DNA of 64,000 bases from Cytophagales bacterium (GCA_013299115.1 JAAFKA010000016.1:56312-120311), one strand, 5' to 3'; shown: positions 42,605 to 51,339, counted from the first letter of the stretch. The notes: generated from the letters alone by a model not told the origin. Numbers and translations: made by a program.

Positions 42605-44017
42605 ATGATTTTACACATAGCCAAAAAAGAATTTAGGGAAGCCCTGCGAGATAATAAATTTCGGATAAGTGCAGGCCTACTAACTATTTTAGTAGTTTTT
42701 GCCATGCTTGTGAGTTGGAATTATTACCAAAAAGTAAATCAAGAATACCAGCAAGCAAATCAAACCATTCGCAGCCAATGGGAAACGCAAACGCCAAAAA
42801 ATCCACATTCGGCTGCACATTTTGGCACTTTTGCCTTCAAACCTGTGCAAACTTTGTCCTTGATAGACAATGGTTTGGATAAATATTTGGGAGTTTCTGT
42901 GTTTTTGGAGGCACACAAACAAAACACCGCAGCCTATAAACAAATTGCAGACCAAAACGACTTGGCACGTTTTGCAGAACTTACGCCAGCTTTTGTGTTT
43001 GTCTATCTGTTGCCTTTGCTCATCATTCTGTTGGCTTTCAACACCATAACTGCCGAAAAAGAAAATGATACCTTGCGATTATTGCTTAGTCAGGGCATCA
43101 GTTTTAGGCAACTTGCTATGGGCAAAATGGCAGGAATTTGGTTGATTTTACTCACTTTATTATTGCCTATTTTTAGTGTAGGTTTGGTGTTGATTTTGGT
43201 TTCCGAAAATAAAAGTTCAGCTATTGGAAACTACATCTTGTTGATTTTCAGTTTATTATTATATTATACAGTCTTTGTAAATATAGCTGTTGCGGTGTCT
43301 GCTTGGGCAAAAAATAGCAATATTGCCTTAGTCTGTTTGCTTGGTTTTTGGATAACTTCGGCTTTGTTGTTGCCAAAAATAAGTTCCAATTTATCAAAAA
43401 CAATGTATCCTACACCTTCGGCTATTGCTTATCAAAAACAGTTGAAAGAAGATTTAGAAAAAGGAGTTGATGGACATAATCCGTTTTCCGAAAAATCTAA
43501 ACAGTTTGAAGACAGTGTTTTAAAGGCAAACAAAGTAGATAGTGTGCATAAATTGCCTTTTAATTATGATGGTTTGAGTATGCAGGCAGGCGAAGAACAC
43601 GAAACTGTTGTGTATGCACGTGCCTTGAAAAACTTGAACAATATTTATTTTTCGCAACTTGGATTTTATCAAAGTACAGCCTTATTTTCTCCTACAATTT
43701 TGCTAAAAATGTTGTCTATGCAATTTGCCAAAACAGATTTGCAAACACATTATGAATTTACGCAACAAGCCGAAAATTATAGAATTGCCCTTGTGCGTGA
43801 TTTAAACTATGATTTGAAAGACAATTCCAACTATGGAGATTGGGATTATGTGTCAAAAGACAAAGATTTTTTTAAGAAAAACGTAAAATTTGATTACCAG
43901 CCCATTTCATTTTCACAAACCTTAGCCAACACAAGTTTAGCTTTAACTTTATTGGTTTTGTGGGTTTTGGCAAGTGTTTTTTTATTGCAACAAACAACAA
44001 AAAAAGTAGTTTGGTAG
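42605..44017 (+). CDS. ABC-2 permease, DUF3526 type, subunit 1
   Basis: A 470-residue membrane protein. One helix near the N-terminus (residues 21-40), a large periplasmic domain, then a cluster of helices from about 135 to 270 beginning AFVFVYLLPLLIILLAF, with the ABC-2 phrase ITAEKENDTLRLLLSQGISF between, and a last helix at the C-terminus. The large extracytoplasmic loop following the fifth helix is the DUF3526 region. Its partner is the second permease 118 bases downstream. Substrate unknown; likely part of the zinc-linked transcript. Confidence 0.8.
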   Translation: MILHIAKKEFREALRDNKFRISAGLLTILVVFAMLVSWNYYQKVNQEYQQANQTIRSQWETQTPKNPHSAAHFGTFAFKPVQTLSLIDNGLDKYLGVSVFLEAHKQNTAAYKQIADQNDLARFAELTPAFVFVYLLPLLIILLAFNTITAEKENDTLRLLLSQGISFRQLAMGKMAGIWLILLTLLLPIFSVGLVLILVSENKSSAIGNYILLIFSLLLYYTVFVNIAVAVSAWAKNSNIALVCLLGFWITSALLLPKISSNLSKTMYPTPSAIAYQKQLKEDLEKGVDGHNPFSEKSKQFEDSVLKANKVDSVHKLPFNYDGLSMQAGEEHETVVYARALKNLNNIYFSQLGFYQSTALFSPTILLKMLSMQFAKTDLQTHYEFTQQAENYRIALVRDLNYDLKDNSNYGDWDYVSKDKDFFKKNVKFDYQPISFSQTLANTSLALTLLVLWVLASVFLLQQTTKKVVW

Positions 44018-44025
44018 CCTCAAAG

Positions 44026-44094
44026 GTTGTTTAAAAATTGTATAAAGATGTCATCTTTTCAAAAGATGACATCTTTACACAATTTTTAAACAAC
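44026..44094. repeat. REP-A palindromic repeat, 69 bases
   Basis: Nested palindrome: outer GTTGTTTAAAAATTGT / ACAATTTTTAAACAAC, inner AAAGATGTCATCTTTT / AAAAGATGACATCTTT with a 1-base loop. Lies between the two permease genes. Confidence 0.9.
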
Positions 44095-44135
44095 TAAAAA
44101 AATGCCAAATTTCATATTTTAATACATCTATTTCT

Positions 44136-45461
44136 ATGTTACATTTTATACAATTTGAGATTAAAAACTTATTGCGAAGTCCATTTTTTGGAATTTTGTC
44201 AATATTGCTACTTGTATTCATTCTTTTTGCTGCCTACAATGGCAAAAAAAGAGTTGATAATCAATTACTTGCCATAGAAACTGTTAAGAAAACAGAACAA
44301 GAGTTTTATGATAACCATAAAATTCTTTTAGACAGCATAGAAAAAGGTTTGCGAAAATCACCACCACAATGGTTTAAAAATCCTGAAAATCCCTTGCCTT
44401 TGGGGGCTTTTCGTGGGGCAGGAAGTTATGCAATTTTGCCACCTGCACTACTTTCGGCAATCAGCACAGGGCAGAGTGATATTTTCCCAACTTATGCAAA
44501 AGTTGCGATTGGCAACACGAATGCAGGCAAAGACAATGACAATTTTGAAAATCCATTTAGCACTGCTATCGGGCAGTTTGATTTGGCTTTTGTGTTGGGT
44601 TTTATTTTTCCTTTGCTGATAATAGCCTTTTCTTATAATCTTTTATCGGCAGAAAGAGAACAAGGAACTTTGCGTTTATTGCTTTCTATGCCCTTGAATA
44701 TCAATGTGTTGTTAGCCAAAAAAATAGTTTTTCGCTATCTTTTGTTGTTTGGTTTAATCATTTTTTTGCTTATTATTTCTTTCCTACTTTTTGGTATTTC
44801 GCTAACAAATTTTGATTTCGTCAGCTTTATTTTGGTGCTTGGTGCTTATAGTTTTTTCTGGTTTTTATTGGCTTTTATGGTCAATTTATTAGCCAAAAGT
44901 TCGGCTACCAATGCAATGATTTTGTTAGGCAGTTGGTTATTTTTTGCCTTTATCATTCCGAGTACGGTCAATATGTTGGCGGGCAGTTTATATCCTGTGC
45001 CTTCGAGAGTTGAATTTGTTACGGCACAAAGAGAAATTGACAAACAAGCTGAAACAGAAAAAGAGAAAATTTTGGTGGACTTTTATGCAAAAAATCCACA
45101 ATTTAAACGACCAGCTACTGAAGGCGAAAAAACGTGGAAAGATTGGTGGCGTGAGGGTTTTGCAGAAGATAATTATGTGTTGCAGCTGAAAAATAAACTC
45201 CAAAAACAGTATGCAGAACAAGCACAAGCACAACGCAATTTTGCAAATAGCTTTCAATATTTTTCGCCTACTATTCTGTTTCAAAACAAGCTAAACAAAA
45301 TTGCAGCAACAGACACAGAAACGTATCTAAGTTTTCAAAATAGCATAGAAGTTTTTGAAAGAAAGTGGACAGCGTATTTTGAAACTAAGTTTATGAAAGA
45401 TGAAAAATTAACGGTAAAAGATTTTGAGAGTTTTCCGAAGTATGCAAGTGTGCAAAGATGA
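44136..45461 (+). CDS. ABC-2 permease, DUF3526 type, subunit 2
   Basis: A 441-residue paralogue of the upstream permease: N-terminal helix (SILLLVFILFAAYN), the conserved LLSAEREQGTLRLLLSMPLN, a cluster of five helices (about 148-300), then a soluble domain of 140 residues. It forms the transmembrane part of the exporter with subunit 1 and the ATPase. Its last codons and stop (TGA at 45459) lie within a REP-A palindrome. Confidence 0.8.
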   Translation: MLHFIQFEIKNLLRSPFFGILSILLLVFILFAAYNGKKRVDNQLLAIETVKKTEQEFYDNHKILLDSIEKGLRKSPPQWFKNPENPLPLGAFRGAGSYAILPPALLSAISTGQSDIFPTYAKVAIGNTNAGKDNDNFENPFSTAIGQFDLAFVLGFIFPLLIIAFSYNLLSAEREQGTLRLLLSMPLNINVLLAKKIVFRYLLLFGLIIFLLIISFLLFGISLTNFDFVSFILVLGAYSFFWFLLAFMVNLLAKSSATNAMILLGSWLFFAFIIPSTVNMLAGSLYPVPSRVEFVTAQREIDKQAETEKEKILVDFYAKNPQFKRPATEGEKTWKDWWREGFAEDNYVLQLKNKLQKQYAEQAQAQRNFANSFQYFSPTILFQNKLNKIAATDTETYLSFQNSIEVFERKWTAYFETKFMKDEKLTVKDFESFPKYASVQR

Positions 45462-45472
45462 CATCTTTGCAC
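45450..45472. repeat. REP-A palindrome over a stop codon
   Basis: GTGCAAAGATG-A-CATCTTTGCAC, perfect 23-base palindrome. The coding end of the permease (…VQR, TGA) is inside it. Confidence 0.9.
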
Positions 45473-45640
45473 ATCTTTTTTCACAACTATAATTTTTCAG
45501 GTTGCAAGGATAGGAAACTATTTGAAACGCAAGGCGTGTTTGGCGAAATTTTGCAAAAGAGGGGAAATTTTTTGGGTAAATTGGTAATGAAATTATTTTT
45601 TCTCTGTCATACAACCTTTTTGCAACTTAGTTACCCTTTA

Positions 45641-45716
45641 CTGTAGAACGGACTTTAGTCCGTTTATTAACATTGCTTTATCTTTAAGACCAAACGGACT
45701 AAAGTCCGTTCTACAG
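45641..45716. repeat. inverted GGACTTTAGTCC repeats
   Basis: Two perfect 25-base inverted arms CTGTAGAACGGACTTTAGTC… and …GACTAAAGTCCGTTCTACAG flank 26 bases. Each arm is in itself a palindrome (AACGGACT/AGTCCGTT). Confidence 0.9.
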
Positions 45717-45731
45717 AAAACCATGAAAAAC

Positions 45732-46067
45732 CTAAACACATTCCTTTGGCTGCTGACTTTTGGCGTTGCCACCTATTTTGCCTATCACACTTATACACAC
45801 ACCTGCATAAGGCACAAGGATTTGGAGGCGGTGATGATGCAGAATTTGGCGGTGAAAAAAGGAATTGCTACCAATTTTGGTTTGCCCTATTGCTATGTCT
45901 TTTTCTTGTGCTTGCTTTTGATAGAGTCTAATTGTATGCCCAAGCAAAGATTGCACTTTATCAAAATAGTGCATACGTCCATCGGCAGCAAATTTATTTT
46001 TTAATTCTTCTGTAGTCATCAGGATATTGTTTTGCAAGCAATGATATACTTGTAGAGTTGGATTCAC
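45732..46067 (-). CDS. doubtful hypothetical protein
   Basis: A 111-residue frame; an inner ATG at 46019 starts MTTEELKNKFAADGRMHYFD and KVQSLLGHTIRLYQKQAQEK, which looks like a genuine helical protein. The C-terminal 40 residues look less natural, since the opposite strand there (45723-45850) reads MKNLNTFLWLLTFGVATYFA, a good signal or membrane start. Two partial genes may overlap, or a minus-strand gene was truncated by the repeats at 45641. Only one of them, if any, is likely to be real. Confidence 0.3.
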   Translation of the reverse strand: MNPTLQVYHCLQNNILMTTEELKNKFAADGRMHYFDKVQSLLGHTIRLYQKQAQEKDIAIGQTKIGSNSFFHRQILHHHRLQILVPYAGVCISVIGKIGGNAKSQQPKECV

Positions 46068-46137
46068 ACGCTAAAGCGTAGTTACATTCACACGCTAAAG
46101 CGTAGTTACATTCACACGCTAAAGCGTATGTTACATT
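46063..46137. repeat. 24-base tandem repeat, three copies
   Basis: Three direct units of TTCACACGCTAAAGCGTAGT with TACA, the third slightly altered. Each unit contains the palindrome ACGCTAAAGCGT. Related single copies in opposite orientation are at 58804-58830 and 58893-58925. Confidence 0.9.
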
Positions 46138-46162
46138 CAACGTAAGCAATTAATTAGTTACA

Positions 46163-46203
46163 AAAAAATCTGTTAAACTTTTTTATAAGCTAACAGATTT
46201 TTT
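46163..46203. terminator. terminator of tsf
   Basis: Stem AAAAAATCTGTTA / TAACAGATTTTTT (13 bp) with a 15-base loop, 29 bases downstream of the tsf stop on the minus strand. Confidence 0.85.
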
Positions 46204-46231
46204 GCTATTAAAAAAAGTGATGTAACAAGCA

Positions 46232-47062
46232 TTACACCCCACCAATTCCGATACGTTTGTAAGCATTTACGGTCATACCTTTGCTTACGCTGTCCAAATA
46301 TTGAGATACAGATAATTTGTTATCTTTGATAAACTCTTGATTCAACAAAGTATAATCTTTGTAGAATTTAGTCAATTTACCCATTGCAATTTTTTCGAGC
46401 ATAGCTTCAGGTTTGCCTTCGGCTCTGGCTTGTTCTTTGCCAATTTCGATTTCTCTTTCGATTAAGTCGGTAGGTACGCCGTCTTTGTCTAAGGAAATAG
46501 GACGCATCGCAGCTATTTGCATTGCCACGTCTTTGCCTGCGGTTTCGGCATCTCCACCTACTTTGGTCAAAGCTACCAATACACCAATTTTAGCACCATG
46601 CAAGTAAGCTACTACTCTTTCGCCTGTGATGACTTCGTAAGTCAAAATTTCGATTTTCTCGCCAATTTTGCCCATCATATCAGTCAAATGTTCGGCTATA
46701 CTACGTCCTTCGATAGCCAAGCTGTTCAAGGCTTCGATAGAATCTGGTTTTTGGCTGTAAGCAACTTCCAAAATGGCATTGCCCATCTTGATAAAGCCTT
46801 CTGTTTTTGCTACGAAGTCTGTTTCGCAACCCAACGCCACCGCAACGGCTTGTTTGCCATCGGGGCTGGTTTTAGCAAAAACAGTTCCTTCGCCAGAAGT
46901 ACGGTCTGCACGTGCAGCAGCTATTTTCTGACCTTTTTTGCGGAGAATGTCTATCGCCGTTTCAAAATCACCATTGGCTTCGGTAAGGGCTTTTTTGCAG
47001 TCCATCATACCTGCACCAGTCATTTGTCTTAGCTTATTTACGTCAGCAGCAGAAATATTCAT
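46232..47062 (-). CDS. tsf: translation elongation factor Ts
   Basis: A 276-residue EF-Ts: SAADVNKLRQMTGAGMMDCK plus KALTEANGDFETAIDILRKK is the N-terminal UBA-like domain; the core follows with GCETDFVAKTEGF and VALGCETDF, and YLHGAKIGVLVALTKVGGDA. It regenerates EF-Tu-GTP. Usually rpsB precedes it; here rpsB is absent and a 55-codon gene precedes by 27 bases. Confidence 0.95.
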   Translation of the reverse strand: MNISAADVNKLRQMTGAGMMDCKKALTEANGDFETAIDILRKKGQKIAAARADRTSGEGTVFAKTSPDGKQAVAVALGCETDFVAKTEGFIKMGNAILEVAYSQKPDSIEALNSLAIEGRSIAEHLTDMMGKIGEKIEILTYEVITGERVVAYLHGAKIGVLVALTKVGGDAETAGKDVAMQIAAMRPISLDKDGVPTDLIEREIEIGKEQARAEGKPEAMLEKIAMGKLTKFYKDYTLLNQEFIKDNKLSVSQYLDSVSKGMTVNAYKRIGIGGV

Positions 47063-47089
47063 GATTGTAATGTGGTTGTAAATGAATTA

Positions 47090-47257
47090 TTATTTTTTAG
47101 CTCTATACAAAACAGCAGCTTGGTCTTTCAATTCGTTCATCTCTTTGCGAATTGCCTCTAATTCTGCGGCGTTGCGTTGTGCTTTTTGTACTTTGAAATT
47201 TGCAGCTTGTTTGCCTTTCAATTCGTGCAAACGGGCTTCTATTGCTTTTTTGTCCAT
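47090..47257 (-). CDS. small charged helical protein upstream of tsf
   Basis: 55 codons from the ATG at 47257: MDKKAIEARLHELKGKQAAN, FKVQKAQRNAAELEAIRKEM and NELKDQAAVLYRAKK, then TAA TAA. It is one amphipathic, Lys/Glu-rich helix or coiled coil without low-complexity artefacts, in the same direction as tsf with a 27-base gap. I do not recognise the family. Proximity to tsf suggests co-expression with translation genes. Confidence 0.55.
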   Translation of the reverse strand: MDKKAIEARLHELKGKQAANFKVQKAQRNAAELEAIRKEMNELKDQAAVLYRAKK

Positions 47258-47381
47258 GATAGTAAGAAACTTTTATGTTGAGATAGTATGTAAATACGTG
47301 AGCAAAAATAAGTTTGCAAAGGTAGTAAAATTTTATTGTGATTCATAATGTATTGCAAAAAAAAATCTTATTTTTGTTTCT

Positions 47382-48239
47382 ATGAAACATATTCTTATTC
47401 CAACAGATTTTTCGGCTCATGCAGAACAGGCTGCCATTTTTGGTGTGGGAGTAGCTTTGTCGCAAGAGGCAACCATTACGTTTTTCCACCTCGACTCGTT
47501 TGTGGGGTCTGTGAGTGCTGCCCCTACGGGAGATTATAAGGCTGAAATTCAGGCTCATGTGGCAGAAAGCACCACCAAATTGCAGCATTTTGCGAAGAAA
47601 GTCTATGGGCTTATGGGTGTGGCGGAGGGCAAAATCCCCACAAATTATGTAGTGGTAGAAGGCATTGCTTTTGCAGACCAAGCCTCTGTTTATGCTAAAA
47701 AACACCACATAGACCTTATTGTATTAGGCACAAAAGGACAAACAGGCTTAGCAACAGCTATTTTTGGTAGCAATGCAAGCAGTTTAATAAGCAAAGCCCA
47801 CTGCCCTGTATTGGCTATTCCTGCCAAATGCAAATATGAGCATATCAATTACATTGCCTTTGCTACTACCCTCGAAAATACAGAAAAAGCCGTAGCTGGA
47901 GTCATAGATTTTGTGAGATTATTCAAATGTTCTTTGCAATTATTCTACATTTATCCTTGTTTCCCCGCCAATATCAACCTCGATACCTTTGACAACCACG
48001 CCTTAGTAGCCGATTTACGCAAAAAGTTTGATTATGAAAAAATCAGGTTGTATTTCCAACACACAAGTAAAGAAAATGACGTGCAAGGTGGTATCAATGA
48101 GTTTTTGCGGGTTTACAAACCAAGTATGTTGGCACTTTACACACACGAAAGAACATGGCTCGAAAAAATACTCAATGCAAGTGTTACCGAAAGTATTGCT
48201 TTGCAAATAGAACTGCCTTTATTGGCTTTGAAAGAATAA
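47382..48239 (+). CDS. universal stress protein, tandem UspA domains
   Basis: A 285-residue protein with two UspA-like units. The first has MKHILIPTDFSAHAEQAAIF and the ATP-binding motif VLGTKGQTGLATAIFGSNAS-SLISKAHCPVLAIP; the second (about 150-285) begins EHINYIAFATTLENTEKAVA and has lost the glycine motif. Such proteins bind nucleotides and are induced by starvation or stress; the exact role is unknown. It is divergent from the small gene and tsf. Confidence 0.88.
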   Translation: MKHILIPTDFSAHAEQAAIFGVGVALSQEATITFFHLDSFVGSVSAAPTGDYKAEIQAHVAESTTKLQHFAKKVYGLMGVAEGKIPTNYVVVEGIAFADQASVYAKKHHIDLIVLGTKGQTGLATAIFGSNASSLISKAHCPVLAIPAKCKYEHINYIAFATTLENTEKAVAGVIDFVRLFKCSLQLFYIYPCFPANINLDTFDNHALVADLRKKFDYEKIRLYFQHTSKENDVQGGINEFLRVYKPSMLALYTHERTWLEKILNASVTESIALQIELPLLALKE

Positions 48240-48278
48240 GAGAACTTGATAAATTAAATTCTTGCCTAATTAAATTTT

Positions 48279-48369
48279 GGTAGTGCCACAGATGTAATGC
48301 TCAGAACTAACATTTCTTTGAGAAATGTTACTTCTAAAGGGGTTGCAGCATTACTTGTGTGGCACTACC
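48279..48369. repeat. large nested hairpin GGTAGTGCCACA
   Basis: Outer arms GGTAGTGCCACA / TGTGGCACTACC, next GTAATGCT / AGCATTAC, and an inner AACATTTCTTTGAGAAATGTT. The inner palindrome also occurs near 3430-3455 in a similar form. Confidence 0.8.
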
Positions 48370-48396
48370 TAAGTGTGTATTATGGAGAGCAAAAAG

Positions 48397-48447
48397 CAAG
48401 CTATGAAACTAATTATTTGATTATCAAGTAATTAGTTTCATAGCTTG
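48397..48447. terminator. bidirectional terminator usp/trxA
   Basis: Perfect 19-bp stem CAAGCTATGAAACTAATTA / its complement, 13-base loop, A and T runs on both sides, between convergent usp and trxA. Confidence 0.9.
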
Positions 48448-48472
48448 TTTTTCTTAGCTTTTATTTCTTGGC

Positions 48473-48793
48473 TTAAATATGTGCTTTAATTCTTTTTTCT
48501 AATTCTGCTTTTGGTTGCACACCCACCATTTTTTCCACCACGACACCGTTTTTAAACACCATTAAGGCAGGAATACTGCGGATACCAAACTGAACAGAAA
48601 GATTGGGGTTGCTGTCCACATCTACTTTGGCTATTACGGCTTTGCCATCCATTTCTGTTGCCAATTCTTCTACTACGGGGCCAATCATACGGCAGGGGCC
48701 ACACCACTCCGCCCAAAAATCTATTAATACAGGTTTATCTGTGCTGATAAGGCTTTGAAAATTAGCTTCGTTAGCTACCAATGCTTTTGCCAT
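48473..48793 (-). CDS. trxA: thioredoxin
   Basis: A 106-residue thioredoxin: active site DFWAEWCGPCRMIGPVVEEL, then AKVDVDSNPNLSVQFGIRSI with the cis-Pro motif SIPALMVFKNG. The ATG at 48793 (MAKALVANEANF) fits the family; the longer frame to 48850 does not. It reduces disulfides in cytoplasmic proteins and enzymes such as ribonucleotide reductase. Confidence 0.95.
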   Translation of the reverse strand: MAKALVANEANFQSLISTDKPVLIDFWAEWCGPCRMIGPVVEELATEMDGKAVIAKVDVDSNPNLSVQFGIRSIPALMVFKNGVVVEKMVGVQPKAELEKRIKAHI

Positions 48794-48966
48794 GGGTTTG
48801 AGATATTTAGAATGAAAATGATTTGTTATATTTTGTTTAACTATTCGCAATGGTTTTTTGTTCCTTAAAAAGTTTTTTTAATTTTTATTGGCATTGTCAA
48901 ACTTTGCAGCCAAATTTGTAGGCTAATTTGGCATTTGCATTTACAACAAGAACTTACATTTCTATC

Positions 48967-49027
48967 TTGTCATTCTGAGCGTAGCGAAGAATCTAATTCA
49001 GATTCTTCGCTACGCTCAGAATGACAA
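48967..49027. repeat. 61-base perfect hairpin GTCATTCTGAGCG
   Basis: 28-base arms TTGTCATTCTGAGCGTAGCG… and the exact complement, with a 5-base loop. This unit is a repetitive hairpin common in Bacteroidota genomes. It is within the leader of the DUF5606 gene. Confidence 0.9.
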
Positions 49028-49094
49028 AAACACAATATTAATGTCAGTCCTAACACAAAAAATATTCTACAAACTTAGTAAAGTTTCAAAAAAC

Positions 49095-49502
49095 ATGAAC
49101 TTAAAAGAAATAGCTGCCATAGCAGGCAAATCTGGCTTATTCAAAATCTTAAAACCTTCACGCACAGGTGTAATTTTAGAATCTCTTGACGAGAAAAAAA
49201 CTAAAATGGTGGCTTCTCTCAGCTACAAAGTATCTATTTTGAGTGAGATTTCTGTCTATACGCACACTAAAGATGGTTCAACAGCTTTGGGCGAAGTATT
49301 CAAAAATATCAAAGAAAAATACGGAAAAGAGGTTGCAGTAGATACTAACAATAACAATGCCCTCATGAAATTTTTGGAAGAGGTGTTGCCCGACTACGAT
49401 AAAGGTCGTGTCTATGCCTCTGATGTAAAAAAAATGGTCAATTGGTACAAAACCATCTGCACCAATGCCCCCGAAGTTTACGAATCGGAAATAGCAGCTT
49501 AA
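49095..49502 (+). CDS. DUF5606 family protein
   Basis: A 135-residue protein: MNLKEIAAIAGKSGLFKILK, PSRTGVILESLDEKKTKMVA, SYKVSILSEISVYTHT and LPDYDKGRVYASDVKKMVNW with YKTI. The family is conserved among Bacteroidota, function unknown. Start at the ATG at 49095; 18 further upstream codons exist but are not conserved-like. It precedes dapF. Confidence 0.85.
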   Translation: MNLKEIAAIAGKSGLFKILKPSRTGVILESLDEKKTKMVASLSYKVSILSEISVYTHTKDGSTALGEVFKNIKEKYGKEVAVDTNNNNALMKFLEEVLPDYDKGRVYASDVKKMVNWYKTICTNAPEVYESEIAA

Positions 49503-49519
49503 CAAGTAAGAGAACAAAT

Positions 49520-49548
49520 TTATCAGACACTTTTAAAGTGTCTGATAA
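49520..49548. repeat. 29-base perfect palindrome (GACACTTT type)
   Basis: TTATCAGACACTTT-T-AAAGTGTCTGATAA, 17 bases behind the DUF5606 stop and 25 bases before dapF. Same family as 58493-58525. Confidence 0.9.
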
Positions 49549-49572
49549 TTGATTATTGGTAAATAGCTTACG

Positions 49573-50370
49573 ATGCAACTCAATTTTTATAAATATCAAG
49601 GCACAGGCAACGACTTTGTGGTGATAGACGATAGGCAAAAAACTTTTGCTATTGACAATCAACACTTGGTTAGCCACCTTTGTGATAGACGTTTTGGCAT
49701 AGGAGCAGATGGGTTGATGTTGCTTCGCCCTGCCCAAACGCCTGCCACTGACTTTCAAATGGTGTATTTTAATGCCGATGGCAAGCAAAGCACCCTTTGT
49801 GGCAATGGTGGCAGGTGTATAGTGGCTTTTGCCAATTTTTTGGGCTTATTTCAAAACCACACCACCTTTGAGGCAATAGACGGACTGCACCAAGCCTCAA
49901 TAACAGGCAATAAAGTTGCCCTCAAAATGAATGAGGTAACAGGGTTGCAAACTTTCAAACAAGGCTATTTTCTCAATACAGGTTCGCCGCACTATGTAGA
50001 GGTAGTAGAAAATGTGAAAACTTATGAGGTGGTAGGCAAAGGCAAAGCCATTCGCCATGACGAGTTTTTTCGGTCTATCAACGGCACAAATGCCAATTTT
50101 ATGGAGGTTTTAGCACCCAACCATATTTTTGTCCGCACTTTTGAGCGGGGCGTAGAAGACGAAACCTATTCTTGTGGCACAGGCGTAACGGCGGCGGCCA
50201 TTCTTTACTCTTTTATGACTTTTGGTAATTTTCAAACCAATTCGGTGCAAGTTCAAACTTTGGGGGGAGAATTGGCAGTAACACTGAACCAAACCAATGG
50301 AGTTTACACCAATATTGTCCTTACAGGCACAGCCAAACAAGTGTTTCACGGAACCTGTCAAGTAGATTAG
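49573..50370 (+). CDS. dapF: diaminopimelate epimerase
   Basis: A 265-residue enzyme. The two catalytic cysteines lie in FNADGKQSTLCGNGGRCIVA and DETYSCGTGVTAAAI; the N-terminus FYKYQGTGNDFVVIDDRQ is typical. It converts LL- into meso-diaminopimelate for lysine and peptidoglycan synthesis. Its end overlaps the convergent GAF-protein gene by four bases. Confidence 0.95.
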   Translation: MQLNFYKYQGTGNDFVVIDDRQKTFAIDNQHLVSHLCDRRFGIGADGLMLLRPAQTPATDFQMVYFNADGKQSTLCGNGGRCIVAFANFLGLFQNHTTFEAIDGLHQASITGNKVALKMNEVTGLQTFKQGYFLNTGSPHYVEVVENVKTYEVVGKGKAIRHDEFFRSINGTNANFMEVLAPNHIFVRTFERGVEDETYSCGTGVTAAAILYSFMTFGNFQTNSVQVQTLGGELAVTLNQTNGVYTNIVLTGTAKQVFHGTCQVD

Positions 50371-51209
50371 CTTTTGCTCAATACCACACCTTTGATTTCT
50401 ATTTTCATATATTGCACTAATTCTTCAGATATTTCCTTTGCCAACTCTATCAAATTAGGTGTAAAAGGAGCAAAACTTGCAATTTCTAATACCCCAACCA
50501 CTAGCTCTTCTTTTTTGAGAGGCAAGACCAGCATATATTTTGGTGTGGTGCTGCCCAAACCAGATACAACAGTAATGTAGTTTTCAGGAACTTTTGTTAT
50601 GTTTATCATTCTGCCATCTTTTGCCACTTGCCCTGCTATTCCTTCTCCGTATTCGTAAAGCAAAGTTTGACTTTCAGGCAGTTGGTAGGCGTAGCCTGCT
50701 ATGTATTCTATATACCTACGGCTGTGAATTTCTTTACTCATAAACAAAGCACCAATAGAAGCCTGTGTTTGCATACAGAGTTGGTTTAGCCCTATTTGCA
50801 ACTTATCTTTGTCTGTAGCTCCATTTTGGATTTCTTTACATATCGTATCTAAAAGAACTTGATGAGTGGAACTTTCGCCCTGTGTAGAGTCTGTTTGGCT
50901 TTTATCTTGTTTGTTGTTGCCATAATTGGTAACATAAACTATGCTTTCTGTGCCAATAAATTGTTTGTTATTTGCCAACAAAACCATAATCAAAATCAAC
51001 CCCAGCAACAATTCGCCCGCCACCAAAAGCAAGGTGTTGAGTGTGGCTTGTTTTGCCAAATCAAGTTTAGTATGGTCTATGTTAATGATACCTACTCGTT
51101 GCAAAATAGTTTCAGGGGTTACAAAAAAAACAAAATACAAAGAAGCAAAAATACCCACAATAAACAAGGCAAAAGCAATGAGGGTAAATGGTCTGATTAA
51201 ATTTTTCAT
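50367..51209 (-). CDS. GAF-domain membrane sensor protein
   Basis: A 280-residue protein with two N-terminal membrane helices (about residues 9-31 and 60-82), a Ser/Gln/Thr-rich linker and a C-terminal GAF domain (about 130-270: LNQLCMQTQASIGALFMSKE, GYAYQLPESQTLLYEYGEGI, AGQVAKDGRMINI and LVLPLKKEELVVGVLEIAS). No output domain, so it may signal through a partner protein. The GAF ligand is unknown. Stop codon overlaps dapF. Confidence 0.8.
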   Translation of the reverse strand: MKNLIRPFTLIAFALFIVGIFASLYFVFFVTPETILQRVGIINIDHTKLDLAKQATLNTLLLVAGELLLGLILIMVLLANNKQFIGTESIVYVTNYGNNKQDKSQTDSTQGESSTHQVLLDTICKEIQNGATDKDKLQIGLNQLCMQTQASIGALFMSKEIHSRRYIEYIAGYAYQLPESQTLLYEYGEGIAGQVAKDGRMINITKVPENYITVVSGLGSTTPKYMLVLPLKKEELVVGVLEIASFAPFTPNLIELAKEISEELVQYMKIEIKGVVLSKS

Positions 51210-51339
51210 ACTATTTTTAGGAAAAGTACAACACTTTTTTGGGAAACAATTTATTTACAAATATAGTATTTTGGATTGAATATAAAACTTTAATCTAAAT
51301 TAATCACTTGATTGTATATGAAATACTATCAAAATTAAA

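Noticed and set aside
45723..46004. Plus-strand frame with a signal-like start (MKNLNTFLWLLTFGVATYFA)
   Set aside because: Only the first 45 residues look real; it overlaps a more natural minus-strand frame. Left undecided and not listed as a gene.
46063..46137. Three regularly spaced repeats as a possible CRISPR array
   Set aside because: The 24-base units are directly adjacent without unique spacers, and no cas gene is in the window.
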